From positions 62,001 through 126,000 of the forward strand of contig MAAQ01000020.1 of assembly GCA_002162685.1 (NCBI GenBank): DNA of 64,000 bases, read 5' to 3'. The notes below the pieces were generated by a model. That model did no database searches. It was given only the letters and a program-made list of their open reading frames with translations, and was not told the origin of the DNA. Every line of letters starts with the position of its first letter. Within the stretch, counting starts at the first letter, position 1. The translations under genes and the position numbers were made by a program. Positions 10,548 through 19,569 of the stretch are shown in pieces. This stretch comes from Flavobacteriales bacterium 33_180_T64 (lineage in GTDB: Bacteria; Bacteroidota; Bacteroidia; Flavobacteriales; Flavobacteriaceae).

Positions 10548-10850
10548 AATATAAAATGTTTTTATTTTGCCTACTCTGCCCTTGTGTGAATAAGGATCAG
10601 ACTTTTCGGCTACCTTCCTTTCCTTATGAAATATTGATAACACAAAATTGAAATATAAGAGGGAGTTCTATTAACCTTGATTCCCTTAATGTAACTTCCC
10701 TAAATACCATGATTGTAGTACGGGGTAAACCCTGCTAATAGTAGCGAAAAATAATGGAGGTAGATGTCATTGTGATTGTTTCAAGAGGATGAAATTATAT
10801 TAGACTTGAGTCATTTTTAGGATTTTTTAATTTCTTGATTTAGGAAGGTA

Positions 10851-10904
10851 TATTCCATGAAAAAAAGCCACTATTTCTAGTGGCTTTTTAAATTTGCTCC
10901 TCCT
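10851..10904. repeat. Direct repeat copy A (terminator plus 8 bp of tRNA-Asn 3' end)
   Basis: TATTCCATGAAAAAAAGCCACTATTTCTAGTGGCTTTTTAAATTTGCTCCTCCT, near-identical to 19517-19569. Confidence 0.9.
10862..10889 (-). terminator. Bidirectional intrinsic terminator (copy A)
   Basis: AAAAAGCCACTA-TTTC-TAGTGGCTTTTT, 12-bp perfect stem; downstream of the sigma/TPR operon on the minus strand. Confidence 0.85.
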
Positions 10905-11022
10905 AATATTTTTTTGTTTGCTTCTTTTCGTATATTATTATCGAACTAACTTAAATTGATTATCAATGAATTAAGAAGTTGACAAGGTTTTTATAAAGTA
11001 TAAAATAAAATTTTTCGAACAA

Positions 11023-11829
11023 TCAATCTAATTCCTTTAACAACTCAATGGCTTTGTCATGATTAAAGTAGTTTTTATTTTTTGAAAGGATTTTTAAAGT
11101 TAGAATGGCTTTGTCATTTTGGTTTTGTTTTAAATAGAGTAATGATTTAAACCAATAGGATTTATGGAAATCGATTGTATTGCTATGTTCTAATTCTTCC
11201 AAATAGTTTAAAGCAATATCATATTTTTCGAGTTCTAGATTACACATAGCACTATATAGAATAATATTTGGATTTGTCATACTCGAGTTTTCATTTATAG
11301 AGTTAAATAATTCTAGTGCTTCATGGAATTTTTCTTCTTTAAATAATAGCTCTGCCTTTGCTGTAGTATTAATATCGCTATTTTGAACAGTAAATGATGG
11401 TAAGTCTTGTGTTGTATAATAAGTGCTAAATAGATCTTCAGTAGTATTATTTATATTAAAGTAATAATTAAGAAAAAATGCTAATAAACCAATTGCTGCA
11501 ATAGAAGCGACATATCTTAATACCTTACTTGTTTTATTAAGCGTTTTACTTTTATATCGCTCCTGAGATGCTCTTACTTTGTTTGAGAACTGTTTTACAT
11601 CATCGTTATTAAACAACAAAGATGTTTCCTTAATTTTATCAGACCCGTTTTTTAGCGCATACCAATCTTCGCTGCCGTAAATAATAGTCATATTCTTCAT
11701 TATATTGACCGTCTCATTCAATTCAATGTCATTCTTGCAATCTCTTTCGAAATCATCCTTTTGAGTACTTGTCATATCACCATTTAGATAGCTCATAATT
11801 CTATCATAGGTGTCTTTATTTAGGCCCAT
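11023..11829 (-). CDS. Single-TM TPR protein, candidate anti-sigma factor
   Basis: ~100-aa soluble N-term, TM 'VLRYVASIAAIGLLAFFLNYYF' (aa ~103-124), TPR-like C-term; adjacent to sigma gene. Confidence 0.65.
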   Translation of the reverse strand: MGLNKDTYDRIMSYLNGDMTSTQKDDFERDCKNDIELNETVNIMKNMTIIYGSEDWYALKNGSDKIKETSLLFNNDDVKQFSNKVRASQERYKSKTLNKTSKVLRYVASIAAIGLLAFFLNYYFNINNTTEDLFSTYYTTQDLPSFTVQNSDINTTAKAELLFKEEKFHEALELFNSINENSSMTNPNIILYSAMCNLELEKYDIALNYLEELEHSNTIDFHKSYWFKSLLYLKQNQNDKAILTLKILSKNKNYFNHDKAIELLKELD

Positions 11830-11832
11830 GTT

Positions 11833-12381
11833 CTATTGTTTAAGTTTAGAATATCTTGAATCTTCTTTAATTAATTGGGTTAATTTTTTTTTACATTTAA
11901 ATACTCTTTGTCTAGCTACAGTTTGAGAGGCATATGAGAATGTCTTAACGATAGTTTCATAAGATTTTTTTTCAAAAACCATTTTTAATATGTCTTTACA
12001 CTGCTTTGAAAGTAATTCATATTTTTCTTTATATAATTCCCATTGACTATGTTCTAAATAAAAAGAAGCTAAATCTAATTCTTCACTTACTAGAGGGTAA
12101 GTCTCTATATTTGTTACCTTCTTTTTTGATTTTTCTTTTTTCCAAAGATTCTTACAAACTGTAAATAGATAATTATCAAATGACTGTATTTCTATTTTTT
12201 CAGCTTTAAGTTTTACATATAAAATAATTAAAGCATTATGAAATATATCTTCAGCATCTTTTAAGGAGCCATTTCTACTTGTAATGTAATATTCTACATA
12301 CTGAAAATTGTTATTGTAAATATGATCTAGAGCTTTAGGATTTCCTTCTAAAAACTGACGAATAAAATCATCATTTTTCAT
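11833..12381 (-). CDS. Sigma-70 family (ECF-like) RNA polymerase sigma factor
   Basis: Region 2 'DAEDIFHNALIILYVKL...FDNYLFTVCKNLWKKE' and region 4-like 'LSKQCKDILKMVFEKKSYETIVKTFSYAS..VARQRVFKCKKKL'. Confidence 0.8.
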   Translation of the reverse strand: MKNDDFIRQFLEGNPKALDHIYNNNFQYVEYYITSRNGSLKDAEDIFHNALIILYVKLKAEKIEIQSFDNYLFTVCKNLWKKEKSKKKVTNIETYPLVSEELDLASFYLEHSQWELYKEKYELLSKQCKDILKMVFEKKSYETIVKTFSYASQTVARQRVFKCKKKLTQLIKEDSRYSKLKQ

Positions 12382-12540
12382 ACTTCGAATATAGGTTAGC
12401 AGTTAATTAGGTGTAAGTTAATTAAAAATATTGGGTAACAAAAAAGCGCAAAAGCCTCTTAACTATGAACTTATTTAAAAGGCAGTATCCGAAAAGCCTA
12501 AAATTAATAGAGTAGGAATCAACCAAAAATCACTTTTATT

Positions 12541-15177
12541 ATGAAAAAAACAACTATTCTTTCGATGCTATTTTGCATGCTGTTACTATTTGGTAACAAG
12601 CTGCAGGCTCAAGATTTTGAAAGCTGTTTTGAAACAGCACAAACGATGTTCGATTTAACAGGAGCCAATGGAGAAGCAGACATAGGTTATTGTTTTGATG
12701 GAGATCCACCTTTTGATGATGTTTCTTCAGATGGTACACTAGACAATGGTGTTGATTGCTATCTAGATTTATTATACGAATGCGGAGGAGAATTTACACA
12801 TCAAGAAATTGTAGATTATAGTTATGGATGTGACAATGGAGGTATAGAGCCAGATATATGGAGCGTCTGTGATGGGTCTGGAGAAGGAGGCCCTTATACA
12901 CCAGCAGATCAGGTAGCAATGTTAGAAACAACTATTGCTTTTGCAAATGAATATGCACCTATTTGTCCAGACACAGGAGAACCAAAGGTGGTTGAAGACA
13001 TTGAATTTTATATTGGATGGACAAGTGGTAATGATGCTTGTTATTGGGTACAAATAGCTCTTAAATATGCATGCCATAGCTGTTGTCCACCAAATATTTC
13101 TTCTCAGTTTGAGATAGATAATTATGACTGTTTAGGAGATACTTATGACGTTACAGTTACAGCAAATGACCCTGTCCCATCGCAATGGTGGCAAGTGTAT
13201 GAAACAAGTGTTGAAGGACAAACAGACGACGCAGTAACTATTGGTCCTGTATCAAGTGTTCAAGGAGGAACTACGACAACTTTTACAGGTCTTGACCCAG
13301 ATGAATTTTATTACATAAAACACGGTGTTTGGATTTCTGGTTGTTTTACTTGGCAAGAAACGAGAAAACCTCTTGATAGTGGATGTTGTTTACCAAAACC
13401 AATAACGATTACTGCAAATGGAACAGATATCACTAATTCGTTAACATATACAATTCCTTGTGGAGAAAATTGTGTTACGATAAATGCTACAAATATTATA
13501 GGAGCAGTATATGATACTAGTGATCCAGTTTTAACAGACTTAAATGGTCTTTTTTGCGTGCCTCCTGGTAGTAGTATTACGAGCTTTACTGCATATATTA
13601 CAGGGACTAATTCTTGTGGTGATCCATATAATCAAAGCATAGCAGTTAATCTGGAACAAGATTGTTGTCCAGACGAGCCATATGTAGAGCCACATTGGGA
13701 GTTATGTGAGACAAACAATGTCTGTGAGTTAGAGTCATGGCCAATACGTGTTTTAGATGATGATGGTTCTCCATTATTATTAATCGATGGTTATACATTT
13801 TCATGGACATTAAATGGGTCGCAAATTAGCACATCAGATATTTTATATGGTGCTCAGGAAGACCAAACGTATACGGTTACAGTAACTTATCCAAATGGTT
13901 GTGAATACACCATTACTTATTTAGAAATATGTTGTGTGCCTGAAAATGTAACTATTACAGCAGATGGTATTGATATTACAGATACATTGACTTATACGAT
14001 TCCATGTGGAGAAAATTGCGTGACGATCAACGCTACTAATATTACTGATGCCGTATACAATACATCAGATCCAGTGTTAACAGATCTACAAGGACTTTTT
14101 TGTGTGCCTGATAATTCATTAATAAGTTTTACAGCTAATATAACCGGTTTAGATTCTTGTGGTGATCCCTATAGTGAAAATGTTACAGTATTTATAGAAC
14201 AGGAGTGTTGCTTGGATGATATTTCGGTGATTTTTGATGAATGTCCAGATGAAGAAGCTGTAGAGTTATTAGTAAATGATAATGTACAGGTTAAAACCTC
14301 TAATAAGATTGTTAGCTCTGAAGATGCACAAAAAGCCCTAAGAAGTTTAGAGCAAGCTTCAAATAAAGCTAAAGAATGTGATCCATGTGAAGCAGGAATC
14401 GTATCTGCTACAGTCATAGATAGTAATGGAGATGAGATTACAAATTTTGTTTCTATCAATGTATCTTGGGCAGCTAATTCAACAGGAGTAAATGTAAATA
14501 ATAGCCAGTTTTTAGTATACGTAGATGTGCTTTACACTGTTACGGTTACCGTAATAGCCCCAGAAGGTCACGAGTGTGTTTATACTTATGATTTTATTTA
14601 TGAGTGTGAGACAAAGGAGTGTGATGGGCTAACGGCGCCTTCAAACTTACAGGCCAATGGAAGTAATTTAACATGGGATCCAGTGCCAGGAGCTGTATCT
14701 TATATAATTAATTCGCCAAGTGTAATCAAGATAGACTGTTGTAATACAGGTGTTTCAATAATGCCAATTACAACGACATTATCAACCTACGCATTACCTT
14801 TAGGTTTACAAAGTAAATGTTTTGTATGGCAAGTAACAGCAATATGTGCAGATGGGACACAATCACCAGTATCAGTTCAGGCATGTCATTTGCCAACGAT
14901 GATAACTCATGAAACAGAAGGGGGAAAAGAACGTATCGTCATATATCCAAACCCAAATAAAGGGCATGTGGATATTAAAGTAGATTTAGAAGGTAGTTCT
15001 GTTATTGAATTAGAGATTTATAGATATGATGGATTATTAGTTAAGACTATAAAGAAAGAGAAAACAGATACAGAGATTTTAAGATTTGGTTTAGAGTTAG
15101 ACTTGCCAACAGGTTTATACCTGTTTAATTTTAAAACAAAAAATGGAATAATATCTAAAAGAATTATTATAGAATAG
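12541..15177 (+). CDS. Cys-rich secreted repeat protein with T9SS type A sorting domain
   Basis: Signal peptide 'MKKTTILSMLFCMLLLFGNKLQAQ'; two ~95-aa tandem-type repeats bounded by CC pairs; C-term 'IVIYPNPNKGHVDIKV...GLYLFNFKTKNGIISKRIIIE'. Confidence 0.85.
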   Translation: MKKTTILSMLFCMLLLFGNKLQAQDFESCFETAQTMFDLTGANGEADIGYCFDGDPPFDDVSSDGTLDNGVDCYLDLLYECGGEFTHQEIVDYSYGCDNGGIEPDIWSVCDGSGEGGPYTPADQVAMLETTIAFANEYAPICPDTGEPKVVEDIEFYIGWTSGNDACYWVQIALKYACHSCCPPNISSQFEIDNYDCLGDTYDVTVTANDPVPSQWWQVYETSVEGQTDDAVTIGPVSSVQGGTTTTFTGLDPDEFYYIKHGVWISGCFTWQETRKPLDSGCCLPKPITITANGTDITNSLTYTIPCGENCVTINATNIIGAVYDTSDPVLTDLNGLFCVPPGSSITSFTAYITGTNSCGDPYNQSIAVNLEQDCCPDEPYVEPHWELCETNNVCELESWPIRVLDDDGSPLLLIDGYTFSWTLNGSQISTSDILYGAQEDQTYTVTVTYPNGCEYTITYLEICCVPENVTITADGIDITDTLTYTIPCGENCVTINATNITDAVYNTSDPVLTDLQGLFCVPDNSLISFTANITGLDSCGDPYSENVTVFIEQECCLDDISVIFDECPDEEAVELLVNDNVQVKTSNKIVSSEDAQKALRSLEQASNKAKECDPCEAGIVSATVIDSNGDEITNFVSINVSWAANSTGVNVNNSQFLVYVDVLYTVTVTVIAPEGHECVYTYDFIYECETKECDGLTAPSNLQANGSNLTWDPVPGAVSYIINSPSVIKIDCCNTGVSIMPITTTLSTYALPLGLQSKCFVWQVTAICADGTQSPVSVQACHLPTMITHETEGGKERIVIYPNPNKGHVDIKVDLEGSSVIELEIYRYDGLLVKTIKKEKTDTEILRFGLELDLPTGLYLFNFKTKNGIISKRIIIE
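13384..13668 (+). repeat. Protein-level repeat unit 1 (CCLPKPITITANGTDITNSLTYTIPCGENCVTINATNI...DCC)
   Basis: Matches unit 2 at 13930-14210 over its full length. Confidence 0.9.
13930..14210 (+). repeat. Protein-level repeat unit 2 (CCVPENVTITADGIDITDTLTYTIPCGENCVTINATNI...ECC)
   Basis: Matches unit 1 at 13384-13668. Confidence 0.9.
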
Positions 15178-15191
15178 CATACATGTAAGAG

Positions 15192-15228
15192 ATTCCGGCT
15201 TGATTTTTATCAAGTCGGAATTTTTATT
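15192..15228 (+). terminator. Intrinsic terminator after the T9SS gene
   Basis: ATTCCGGCTTGAT-TTTT-ATCAAGTCGGAAT then T-rich tract. Confidence 0.85.
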
Positions 15229-15262
15229 TTACCTAAACATATTAATTTAAACTAAACATATT

Positions 15263-16546
15263 ATGAAAAACATATTGAGATTGTTGTCTATATCTATATT
15301 AGTGACAATATGGAGTTGTGAAAAAGAAAATATAATTGAAAAAGACGTTAATAATTCGGAAAGCGAATCAACTTTCTTAAGAAATGCGTCTAACAATTCA
15401 AGTAATGAACTAGTCATTTTATATCCTGATGGGACAACAGATTTTGAGAAACAACAAAAAAGAATTGAATATGGTGTCTCAGATTATAAGCAATGTAAAT
15501 GTGCAGAAGAAAATCTTGAGTTATGGATTTTTAATAATAACAATACAAATGATATAAATATTGAAGAAAAAAAGGAAACAGCAACAGTAGATGAAGAAAT
15601 TGAAGGTGTTGATCTTAACCCAATAATTAGTATACCACAAGATCAATTTGTTATTAATTTTAATACTGCAGGGATATTAGATGTGGCGTTAACTAAAATT
15701 GTTGATTCTAATCAAGGACTCACAATCGCAGTTTTAGATACGGGTATTAATTACCATTATGAAGGGTTTTCAGATAATTTCCTATACAATAGCAGTGAAG
15801 ATGCGTGTATAGATAATAATAGTGAAGAACTGTTTGGATGGAATTTTGTGGATAACAATAATAACCCGTTTGATAATCATTCTAGTATGCACGGAACAGT
15901 CATAAGTCATATTATAACTTCTAACTTAGATAGTAAGAATGTTCATTACCAGCTTCTTCCTGTGAAGGTTGCTAATGAAAACGGAAATATTAATTATTTT
16001 GATGCATTATGTGGATTTCAATATGCTACTAAAAAACGGAACATTAAGATAATAAACATGAGTTTTGGTTGGTATAATGAAAATTATGAGCTTCTTAATA
16101 AGTTTATTAATATTGTTGAAGATGAGATCTTAGTTATTTGCTCTGCCGGAAATAATAATCAAAATAATGATACACAACAACCTCATTACCCTTCGTCTTA
16201 TGAGTCTGAAAATATTCTTTCAATAGCTGGTCTATCAGGTAATTTTATTAATGATATCAGTATTCCAAATGAACAAGGAATTAATGGCTTATCTTCTTTT
16301 TCTAATTATGGAAATACTTCTGTTGACATAGCGGCAATTAGTGAGGATATACCATTTGTTTTTAATAATGAACTATTTTATTATGATGGTACATCGTTCT
16401 CTGCCGCGTATGCCTCATTTTATAGTGCCTATTATTACCAAAATGGCATGTCTGCTCAAGCTTTAAAAAATCAGGTTATTGCAACCAGTATTTACTCACA
16501 AAATTTATTCAATATAAAATATTCAGCTTATATATATAATGATTGA
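15263..16546 (+). CDS. S8 (subtilisin-like) serine peptidase, lipoprotein
   Basis: Lipobox 'ILVTIWSCEKE'; catalytic motifs 'AVLDTGIN' (D159), 'HGTVISH' (H210), 'GTSFSAA' (S378), oxyanion 'SAGNNN'. Confidence 0.92.
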   Translation: MKNILRLLSISILVTIWSCEKENIIEKDVNNSESESTFLRNASNNSSNELVILYPDGTTDFEKQQKRIEYGVSDYKQCKCAEENLELWIFNNNNTNDINIEEKKETATVDEEIEGVDLNPIISIPQDQFVINFNTAGILDVALTKIVDSNQGLTIAVLDTGINYHYEGFSDNFLYNSSEDACIDNNSEELFGWNFVDNNNNPFDNHSSMHGTVISHIITSNLDSKNVHYQLLPVKVANENGNINYFDALCGFQYATKKRNIKIINMSFGWYNENYELLNKFINIVEDEILVICSAGNNNQNNDTQQPHYPSSYESENILSIAGLSGNFINDISIPNEQGINGLSSFSNYGNTSVDIAAISEDIPFVFNNELFYYDGTSFSAAYASFYSAYYYQNGMSAQALKNQVIATSIYSQNLFNIKYSAYIYND

Positions 16547-16595
16547 CTACAGTACAGTTTAAATAAAAGTTTAGGTAAATCTTACATTTAAACTC

Positions 16596-16626
16596 AAAAG
16601 AGGAGTTTATTAACTCCTCTTTTTTT
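16596..16626 (+). terminator. Intrinsic terminator after the S8 gene
   Basis: AAAAGAGGAGTT-TATT-AACTCCTCTTTT followed by T run. Confidence 0.85.
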
Positions 16627-16745
16627 TCATTTAATACCTTTTATTTAAAATTCTAAAACGTGGTTAAACAAACGTTCACATGAGTTCTTTTTTTAAATAT
16701 TTGAATGATTATTCATATATTAATGATTTAAACTTCAATTATTAA

Positions 16746-19499
16746 ATGTTTTATAAAGGTTTTCTGGTAGTAATATTTATTTGTTGGTCTAACAATATGG
16801 TTTCTCAAAATCATAAAACACCTTTAGAGAATTATAAATCACTTACCAAGAATGAAAAGGTTGATTCATATGAAAAAAAGAAAATTTTAGATAGTTTAAT
16901 ACATGGTAGAGAGGATAGAGTAGACCAAGATAAGTTAGCGCAAATTTACCATGAGTTATTAAGATCATTTTACAAAAAAAATATCGATTTCTCAATTGAT
17001 TATGCTTTAAAAATTAAAGCTATTAGTCAATCTGTTGATATTATTAAAAATGATTTTTATTTAAAGAATGATAAAAATTTAGTGTACTTCTACTACAAAA
17101 AAGGGATGTATCATAAATCAGTCTTTCATGGACAAGAATTCTTAAAAAAGTATCCTATTGAAACGGTTAAACAGGCTGTAGTTTATAGAGTTTTAGGAAA
17201 CTCTTATAATGAGCTTGGCGATTTTAATGAGGCAATTTCTCATTATAATAAAGCTATTTTTATATTTAAAGAACATCAAGAAATAAAAGAAGAAGGAAGA
17301 ACATTAATAAACCTTTTAAGAACTCATGTTGAAATAGATAATGGATTATTTAAAGAAGATGTGTTTGAATTGCTAAAACGCTTTGATGAAATTAGCAAAG
17401 AGTGTCAGTTTTCAAAAAACGAGATTCTAAAAAAAGAATTAAACGCAGGAGTTTTTTATGATAACATTGAAGACTATAAAAAGGCTAAAATTAGATATAC
17501 AAAATCACTTGAATTATCTAAAGAATTATCAGATTCATTAAGCATATGCCAATCGCTTATAAATTTAGGTATTGTTAATAGAAAAGAGCATGAATTTAAA
17601 GAATCCAGGCGGTTATTTAATAGTGCTATACCTTACACAAAATATAATAGTGAAAAAAAGGCATCTCTTTATAATAATCTAGCCGATTTATACAAAGAGG
17701 AAAAAAATTATGAGCAAGCCCTTATCTATTACAATAATGCTATTACAGAATTTCTTCAAATTAAAAAGACAAATGTTTTTGATGTTCTAAGTATTGAAGC
17801 GTTTAATTTAATTGAGAATAAGGTTGATTTATTAGGTTATATAATTGATAAAGCTAATCTGTTATTACTTATTGCTGAGGATGAAGAGCAAGGTAAATAT
17901 TTGCAATTAGCGCTTAAGTTATATGCATTGTCAGATCAAATTGTAGATGTTATTTATTTTGAAAGCAGAGAGGATTTTTCAAAATTATTTTGGAGAAAAG
18001 AAGCATCAAATTTTTACTTAAATGCTACTGAGATTGCGTACCAATTAAATGACCCTAAAAAGGCTTTTTATTATATCGAAAAAAGCAAAGCATTATTATT
18101 ACTTGAAAACATTACTAATAGTAAAGCAAAAACGTTGGCAAAGCTTCCAGGTAATTTAATTGATAGGGAATATAATTTGTTAAGTGAGATAAAAAAAACA
18201 GAAGATAAATTATCGTACTCAAAACCCTTTACCGTTAATAAACTATTGGTAGATAGTTTAAAAAATGAAATCTTCTCGAAGAAACAAAAGTATACGCACT
18301 TTATAGATTCATTAGAAATAGCTTATCCAAGCTATTATAGTTACAAGAAAAGAATTATGGTTTTTGATTCTAAAATGGTTCAAGAGTCACTCAAGGCTAA
18401 TGAAATTGTTTTGCAATACAAATTTAATTCAAACAAAGGTTTTGTGGTGTTAATAACTAAATCATCAGAAGAGATATTTCGTTTAGAAAACATAACACAA
18501 ATTCATGAAATATTAGATCAATATATTGATTTGGTCAGTAAGCCTTTTGTGGATCATAAGGACCAGCAATATTTTAAAACGATATCGAACAAACTCTACC
18601 TAAATCTACTTCCATTTCTTAAAAACAATAAGGACTTCTATATAAATAAAAAAGTAATAATAATACCAGACACTAGACTACATTATATTCCTTTTGAATC
18701 ACTTGTTACAAGTAAAAAACTTGATTTAACAGAATCCTATCTACTCAATTTTTGTGATATAAGTTATGCCTATTCATATTCTTCTCTTAGGGTATCATAC
18801 GACGAGAAATTTAAAAAAGACTTTTTTGCAATTAGCCCTGTTAGTTTTAAAGATCTTTCTTTGTCTAGCTTATTTGTGACTGAAAAAGATATTGCAAATA
18901 TTGAGGCCATTTTAAATGTTAATATAGTCTCTGAAGAAGATGCAACCAAGCAGCGATTTCTTAATGAATATGGGACGTCAAAAGTTGTGCATATCTCTAC
19001 TCATGGAGGTGTACTAAATAATAAACCCTGGATATCATTTAATGACGAAAAATTAATGTTAAGTGATATTTATTTTAAAAATAAAAAGGCGAACCTAGTT
19101 GTTTTAAGTGCCTGTAAGACCTCTCATGGAGAGATTAAAAAAGGAGAAGGCGTTATGAGTATTGCTAGAGCGTTTATTAATTCTGGCTCTAGAAGTGTAG
19201 TTTCTTCGCTATGGGATATAAATCAGCAGTCAACTAATGAGATTATCTCTACATTTTATTTAAATCTCAAAGAAGGGTGTTCAAAATCTAAGGCCTTAAG
19301 AAAAGCAAAAATAGCGTATATAAAAAACCATAAAAATACTAGTGAAGCTTCTCCTTTTTATTGGAGTTCTTTAGTTTTAACAGGTGATACAGAATCGGTG
19401 TTTGATAATTATGAAAACATATGGTATATTTTAATTGCGATTATGGTTTTTGTTGCAATAATATTTATTGCATTTAAGGTTAAAAGAGGCAAGATCTAA
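16746..19499 (+). CDS. Exported TPR-CHAT protease (caspase-like) with C-terminal TM
   Basis: Signal-like N-term, TPR repeats, CHAT motifs 'HISTHGG' (H753) and 'VVLSACKTSHGEIKKGEGV' (C790), 'FYWSSLVLTGD', terminal TM 'WYILIAIMVFVAIIFIAFKVKRGKI'. Confidence 0.9.
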   Translation: MFYKGFLVVIFICWSNNMVSQNHKTPLENYKSLTKNEKVDSYEKKKILDSLIHGREDRVDQDKLAQIYHELLRSFYKKNIDFSIDYALKIKAISQSVDIIKNDFYLKNDKNLVYFYYKKGMYHKSVFHGQEFLKKYPIETVKQAVVYRVLGNSYNELGDFNEAISHYNKAIFIFKEHQEIKEEGRTLINLLRTHVEIDNGLFKEDVFELLKRFDEISKECQFSKNEILKKELNAGVFYDNIEDYKKAKIRYTKSLELSKELSDSLSICQSLINLGIVNRKEHEFKESRRLFNSAIPYTKYNSEKKASLYNNLADLYKEEKNYEQALIYYNNAITEFLQIKKTNVFDVLSIEAFNLIENKVDLLGYIIDKANLLLLIAEDEEQGKYLQLALKLYALSDQIVDVIYFESREDFSKLFWRKEASNFYLNATEIAYQLNDPKKAFYYIEKSKALLLLENITNSKAKTLAKLPGNLIDREYNLLSEIKKTEDKLSYSKPFTVNKLLVDSLKNEIFSKKQKYTHFIDSLEIAYPSYYSYKKRIMVFDSKMVQESLKANEIVLQYKFNSNKGFVVLITKSSEEIFRLENITQIHEILDQYIDLVSKPFVDHKDQQYFKTISNKLYLNLLPFLKNNKDFYINKKVIIIPDTRLHYIPFESLVTSKKLDLTESYLLNFCDISYAYSYSSLRVSYDEKFKKDFFAISPVSFKDLSLSSLFVTEKDIANIEAILNVNIVSEEDATKQRFLNEYGTSKVVHISTHGGVLNNKPWISFNDEKLMLSDIYFKNKKANLVVLSACKTSHGEIKKGEGVMSIARAFINSGSRSVVSSLWDINQQSTNEIISTFYLNLKEGCSKSKALRKAKIAYIKNHKNTSEASPFYWSSLVLTGDTESVFDNYENIWYILIAIMVFVAIIFIAFKVKRGKI

Positions 19500-19516
19500 C
19501 AAGGGGTATTTTGGTT

Positions 19517-19569
19517 TATTCCACAAAAAAAGCCACTATTTCTAGTGGCTTTTTAAACTTGCTCCTCCT
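19517..19569. repeat. Direct repeat copy B (terminator plus tRNA-Asn 3' end)
   Basis: TATTCCACAAAAAAAGCCACTATTTCTAGTGGCTTTTTAAACTTGCTCCTCCT. Confidence 0.9.
19527..19554 (-). terminator. Bidirectional intrinsic terminator (copy B), between CHAT gene and tRNA-Asn
   Basis: AAAAAGCCACTA-TTTC-TAGTGGCTTTTT. Confidence 0.85.

Noticed and set aside
14169-14459. Antisense ORF (96 aa, minus)
   Set aside because: Lies fully inside the T9SS repeat protein with no family features; frame shadow of a real gene.
11023-19499. Type III-E CRISPR (Craspase) locus
   Set aside because: TPR-CHAT and an ECF sigma are present, but there is no gRAMP/Cas7-11, Cas1/Cas2 or CRISPR array in the window; the CHAT protein here is also exported with a TM, unlike cytosolic Csx29.
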